From Tretioscincus oriximinensis (Eukaryota > Chordata > Lepidosauria > Squamata > Gymnophthalmidae): DNA of 64,000 bases. Made by a program: the position numbers and the translations under genes. How positions within the stretch are numbered: position 1 is the stretch's first letter; each line of letters begins with the position of its first letter. The stretch is from positions 1,591,949 to 1,655,948 of the forward strand of contig JAJVDF010000132.1 in assembly GCA_022410635.1 (NCBI GenBank), written 5' to 3'. The notes under the pieces are model-generated. The model did not search any database and had not been told where the DNA came from. It was given only the letters and a program-made list of their open reading frames with translations. This document shows, one piece after another, positions 59,040 to 64,000 of this stretch.

Positions 59040-59392
59040 ACAAAATATCAAAGTCACTCACAAAGAAGGTAAAATAAACAAAGCTGAATTAGCTATGTCT
59101 GTATCTTAAGAAGCTGATGCTACCACCTTTTTTCACTTTAGTCTTTAGGATGATTTCTATTCTGTACCAGATCATTTTGAATGACTAAACATTTCTTAAC
59201 CTGAACATTAATTAAAACTGGTGTTTGTGTGCTTGGGTGCATTGACACATTCCAGAAGCTGCTCTATGCATACGAATCCCAAGGGCTAGTTTATAGTCAG
59301 CAGGATTAAGTGACAAACTGTTTTCCTAATCTTAATTGCTTCAGAATTTAAAAAGGGGGAAATAACACTTAAATTTAATCCATTCCATGGCA

Positions 59393-59394
<2 letters not shown>

Positions 59395-59433
<39 letters not shown>
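59395..59433. repeat. TG microsatellite
   Basis: ATGTATATG followed by an uninterrupted TG run. Confidence 0.95.
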
Positions 59434-59434
<1 letters not shown>

Positions 59435-59454
59435 AGCTGAAATAAATGATTATT

Positions 59455-59600
59455 TATGTATTCATTCATTCATTCATTTAAAAGATTTGTATCCCACTTC
59501 ACCAAAAGGTTCCAGGGCAGGTCATATTGAACGATAAAAATATTTAAAAACAATTCGTTAGACTCAGCCTAGCAAAGCATGCTATAAATAGGTTACAATG
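59455..59600 (-). repeat. Reptile LINE-tail repeat fragment
   Basis: A CATT/ATTC run followed by AAAGATTTGTATCCCACTTC, GGTTCCAGGGCAGG and AAAATATTTAAAAACAATTC has the antisense LINE-tail layout also seen at 23165 and 28940. Confidence 0.5.
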
Positions 59601-59734
59601 AGATTGTGAATGTTCTGTTTGAAAACATCACTGAAAACATAGAATCATCTCCATTTCCAGCACACTGAATGGTATCTTAGAAAAGATTTATCACTTGTTT
59701 CTACCAATAGTATAAAGCAGTACTGACATAGTTA

Positions 59735-59962
59735 GAACACAAGAACATAGGAAGAGCCATACTGGATCAGGCCACAGCCNANCNAGTCCNGCCTTCTGTC
59801 CCACACAGAGGCCCACCAGGTGCACCTGGGCAGCCNGAACAGAGGAAAGCAAAATATNCACCTGTTCATNACTCCCTGCAAGTGGCATTTCAGGAGTCCT
59901 GCCTGTGGCTCCATCCCGGAGGCATCATCCAGGCATCCAACCTAGTAATCATTTATACCCTT
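59735..59962 (-). mobile_element. CR1 LINE 3' UTR fragment
   Basis: Plus strand ACAAGAACATAGGAAGAGCC, then GAGGCCCACCAGGTGCACCT and GGCATTTCAGGAGTCCTGCC. Several N bases in the middle. Same subfamily as 42439-42703. Confidence 0.85.
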
Positions 59963-60045
59963 AAGAACATAAGAAGAGCCATACTAGATCGAGCCAGAGC
60001 CCATCTTATCCACCATTCTGTGTCACAAAGAGGCCCACTAGATAG
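59963..60045 (-). mobile_element. Second, shorter CR1 3' end directly beside the first
   Basis: TTAAGAACATAAGAAGAGCC and TCTGTGTCACAAAGAGGCCC restart the CR1 3' end immediately after the previous copy, in the same direction. Confidence 0.8.
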
Positions 60046-61984
60046 TTGTTTGGGTATTTATATGAATATTTCTAAGCAGCATTTCTCAAAGAATCCTTGA
60101 AACTAAGTGAATTTTGTTGCCTTTAATAGCTGTAAGCAAGCTCATCCCTATTTAGCATAGTGTCCTATCTACTAAATGACATTCAAATCTTGGCAAACAG
60201 AAACTGACAGAACTTACTTCTGTACTTCAAAGAAAGAGGACAATGAGAATCAGATAGTTTGCAAAAATATAATCAAAGCACTAAGATTTTGGGAGGGAGG
60301 GAGGTGCTGAGCAGTTAAATCTAGGTAGCTTAAAATTTGCTTAGAGGTAAAAGTCACTTCAAGCAATGTTCACATGGTATAGGAAAGGTATAAACCTTCC
60401 AGTTAACGAGATTGTCCTAATCTCCTTTCTTGAATACTATTTTAAAGGACTGTTTGAGCTAGCTTTTCCAAATTGCCTTGTGTTTTGTACATTTATGTGG
60501 ACTGGAAATTTTTAATAACCTTACAGGAAGCATGGAGACTAGCACAGAAACTTCAAAAAAGTTAGCCATGCCCTTCTGTAGCTTGGCATACACTGTTGCT
60601 CTGTTATAACTGTTGCAAAAAAAACCAACCATTCTACAAGTAGTATCATCATTTAAGGATAACAGCTATATTTTTAGGAATCCATAATTGTTGGAACAAA
60701 TTAAAAGATTGCAACCACACAATTTTGACATGCTTTTAGTAATTTAAACAAAAAAACTCTCTTCTGGTAAATATTGATGGTGTATAAAATATCTATTCCA
60801 CACCTATACCGATCATGTCATGAAAAATAGTTGAAGATGCAAAGAGAGAAAGTCATTACTTTATTACAGCAGCAATTATGACATTTCCATTTACTCTTTT
60901 TTTCCTTGTGAAGTGAATCTTAAAGTTGTTGCTCAGAATCTATAGTCACTCCACTACAGGCTTGTAGAATTTTTCAAAAGAAGTATTATAGCAAAATCTA
61001 ACTTACAACAAAAACGTTGGTACAATATTATAGCATAGTTCAACTTTAGATTCCTTTCTATTCATAAGAATTAAAAAAAACTAATTTGCATTTCACCTTT
61101 TAAAACTATGAATTGAGGCAGTTTTAATTAGAAGAAAATTGACACAAGTTTGGACTTTTTCTCATTTACATAAAGGAGCATTTGCTCCAGTTAATTTATT
61201 TTATCTATATACTAATTTTATTGTGGCCTGTCCTGAAATGCTCAGTATAGTAAGAGACAGAATTATAAATAAAAAATAGTTATAAGTTTTGAGGTGATCT
61301 TGCTTTTCCCCATCCAATTAGGATAATTGTTCAATACATAAAAAATTTGCATTTAAAAAGTAGCTTACCATAATCGTATTGAGAAGGTGGCAATTATGTT
61401 AACCACACAAGTACTGAACACTTGTAAGGCAAATGACGAGGGGAAGAGGTGAGATAGCAGAAATATTCAGCTTGATAGGATGGTTCAGAAAATAGGTTTC
61501 TCCCACGCTGCTTGCCAACTGAGGGATCACCAAAAGACCAGCTAAGAGGGGGCACCAAATGGCCACAGCCCCAATTCACTTCATGAAAGATGTTAGAATC
61601 AATGTTTCTGCCGGATAACACAGAATCTATTGCAACACAGCAGCAACAAATTCAAGAAAATTGAGCAATGGAATGACCATAGCAAACAATTTTTTAAAGA
61701 ATGGTTCTACAACTTAATACTCTTTGTGTTGTGAGTGGACCAGAAACACGCACGTGTACACACATACAAGTGACAAAATCTACGTGCATGCAATGTACCT
61801 GGCTACTTGGCTCAAACAAAGTATAAATAAAAAGTTCCCAAGAATATATGGTAACTTGCTTGTCAACAGTACCATACACACGTATAAAAGACACATTCCA
61901 CATAAAATCCCCTCCAAAAAAACACCACAAGTAAGGGAGGGGAGGAGGAAAATACAATACNTTACTATAATCCTTTAATACAAT
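60046..61984. other. Intronic DNA with no recognised element
   Basis: AT-rich, unique-looking; no exon seen. Confidence 0.4.
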
Positions 61985-63310
61985 TTTCTTTTTAATTAGT
62001 ACGTTATAATCCTTATAATTCTAACCATTTCAACACATAGTTCATCTCCCAATTCAATACTGAGCCACTGGTTTCTTACTAATAACTTTTCCCATTTACC
62101 TCCCGCCTCTCTTCTGTTATTTAGACCTGACATAATATCCCTATTTTGTTTCAATAAATCATATCATAGTTGGTCCACTATATATTGGTGCCATTTTCTA
62201 TCGGTCCAGTCTGAATAGTCTTTCCAACTCAATACTACAATTACCGATTACGCAGCTACTCAAAAGTTNAATGATTAAGTATTTATGTATATCTAATATA
62301 TTTGTATTTCCAAATTTAAATAATAACATTTTTAACAGTTGTGTTTTATGATTTTAATCTTGTGAAGGTCATGGCGACCCGAATTTTTTAATTTTTGTAA
62401 GCCGCCCTGGACACCTTCGGGGGGAAGGGCGGGGTAAAAATCTTTTAAATAAATAAATAAATAAAATTTTGTCCATACTATTTGTTCTCCTATTATTTTG
62501 TCCATTTGATCAGTTATGAAATTCCAAAATGTTCTTGCTCCATCACACTCCCACCATAGATGTATATAGATGCCTCTAACTTTGTTGCAATGCCAGCAAG
62601 TTGTGTTGAGTCCCAGGAGAATATGGGCCAGCTGTGCTGGTGTTCTGTATGCACCTGGGCCTAAGTTTGAATTTTAATTCTTTTATTCTGTGTAACACAC
62701 TTCTTTGCATATTAATTGTAAGTTATTTTTAATTTCCTCTAAATTTATATTCATATCCAAATTCCAAATCCCCTTCAGTACTCACATTTATTGCAAATCC
62801 TGACAACAATTTATAAATTTGGCTCACTATACCTTTTTTTCTCATAGATAAGCTGATTTGGTGCTTTCTCTGATTTCTCTATTTGAAAGTAACAGACTAA
62901 TAGATTTACATTTTAGGAGTACACATCTTTGTTATTATTCCTTGCCGATTTAATTTTTTAATATCATTATTATTCAGAANAATTTCATCTTTATTCAAGT
63001 TTAGTAAAGAGATCGAACTTCCATTTGGTTCGTTTTAATTTATGTCTCCATTTGTTCCAGACTTTCCAAGATACTTTTAATGTTGTCATGGCTCTGTTTA
63101 TAATAGTTCTTGTCTGCTTAACCATTAACGTTCGATTTTCCAAGATGTTCAATATTCTTTCCGTTCTAAGGCATTTCTTATCTAACATGTATTCCATGTG
63201 TGGTATGTGCCGTGTTTGTTTCGTGGTCCTGTTTTGTCTGTTTTTTGTTTCTATCAATGCATTTTTCTTATTAAAAAACAAACAACTTGCTTTCTACAGT
63301 AACCCAAAAA
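61985..63310 (-). mobile_element. L1-like LINE, C-terminal part of ORF2 (decayed)
   Basis: Minus-strand translation in broken frames gives KVWNKWRHKLKRTKWKFDL near 63040, IVSQIYKLLSGFAINVSTEG near 62800, then CWHCNKVRGIYIHLWWEC (62545-62598). The last is a C-x2-C-x8-H-x4-C knuckle typical of the L1 ORF2 C-terminus. DWTDRKWHQYIVDQL follows near 62190 and WEKLLVRNQWLS near 62075. Stops and frame changes are frequent, so it is dead. An unrelated repeat end is inserted at about 62330-62463. Clade assignment rests on remembered motifs. Confidence 0.7.
62330..62463 (+). mobile_element. LINE/SINE 3' end inserted in the L1-like copy
   Basis: TTTTTGTAAGCCGCCCTGGA, CACCTTCGGGGGGAAGGGCG, then AAATAAATAAATAAAT is the common sauropsid repeat terminus (TGTAAGCCGCCC...GGGCGGGGTA). 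It interrupts the L1-like reading order between WTKF and KMLLFKFGNTN, so it is the younger insertion. Confidence 0.7.
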
Positions 63311-64000
63311 GTTTAATCTAACAATGGGTTTTTGATTTTCCTAAGCTATACAAGACACACAGTCCAAAACAGTGACGTAAAATATTTCCTCTCTGCCCAG
63401 ATCTGACCTGCAGTATAGAAAATAATCACCTTTTAGATCAGCTACCTGGGATAATAACTAATTGTTCCTAATAGCTAAGTAGATTTTTTTAATACTTTTT
63501 CAGCTGTGTCAGGTGTACCCACATCTATCATTCCGTTTCTCTCATACAGAGGATATCAACTTATGGCTGCTTATCTTAATAAGAAGCAAAAAGGTGTAAA
63601 ATTCTTGATTGCATATGATTATTTTACCAGTTTCAACGACTTACAAAAGTCAGCACCCGTAACCCTGACATGATTTATACTTTTTCTCCTGGTTTGATAT
63701 GACCAGTGGGAGTCTATGGTGCACCTATATCACAGGTTTTCAGAAANCTTTTGTGATCCGTTTGACACTTTATAAACAAAAAGGCAAAAAACCTCTGCCA
63801 AAGTTCTGAAGAGCCCATGACTACGCTGAAACGTACTGAAAGCCTCCACAAAACACAACCTCATGTTTCACGGTCATCTGCACAGTACTTGCTGTTATCC
63901 AGTCTGATGACAAAATAACTACAGAAAAGGTTCATAGAACAGCAAAAGAGCATCACAGAGTCACCTTGGAGATTGCTTAGAGGTGGCGTACAGGCAGGAT
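63311..64000. other. Intronic DNA with no recognised element
   Basis: AT-rich, unique-looking to the end of the window. Confidence 0.4.

Overview
The window is vertebrate nuclear DNA, most likely from a squamate reptile. It is AT-rich and has almost no coding sequence. It carries CR1 LINEs of several ages, tRNA-derived SINEs with Sauria-SINE/Bov-B-like 3' tails, an L1-like LINE, hAT-like MITEs and Penelope-like fold-back repeats. No bacterial-type gene, operon, CRISPR array, rRNA gene or free-standing tRNA gene is visible. Single N bases are scattered through the window.

One coding exon can be supported. It lies on the minus strand at 11534-11734 and is an early exon of BNC2 (basonuclin 2, a nuclear zinc-finger protein). 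It is bounded by a pyrimidine-rich tract plus AG acceptor and a CAG|GTAAGG donor, is 201 bp long, and starts and ends between codons. It sits inside a GC-rich CpG island (about 10.68-12.31 kb). The rest of the window therefore reads as BNC2 intron: downstream intron at 1-11533 and upstream intron at 11735-64000. The zinc-finger exons and the exon before this one were not found here.

Layout. 1-10.5 kb is mostly unique DNA with one SINE and at least one homeodomain/octamer-rich block that looks like a conserved regulatory element. 10.5-14.1 kb holds the CpG island, the exon, homopolymer runs and another candidate regulatory block. 14-35 kb is unique DNA broken by CR1 tails, SINEs, MITEs and two fold-back repeats. 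36-53 kb holds the three largest CR1 copies (36180-37132 plus, 46044-48240 minus, 51230-52313 plus), more SINEs and the cleanest fold-back repeat. 53-64 kb has two more MITEs, several microsatellites, a compound fold-back with a palindromic MITE nested inside it, a pair of related unnamed repeats, two adjacent CR1 tails and an L1-like LINE 3' portion.

The most unusual signal is a family of short palindromic retroposons (best copies 30357-30562, 38164-38385 and 58699-59039). Their two arms meet head to head, and each arm carries a hammerhead-ribozyme-like core. These three copies are flanked by 11-13 bp direct repeats that enclose the whole palindrome, so the palindrome itself appears to be the inserted unit. 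Assignment to Penelope-like elements rests on remembered similarity to related repeats in turtles and crocodilians and has not been searched.
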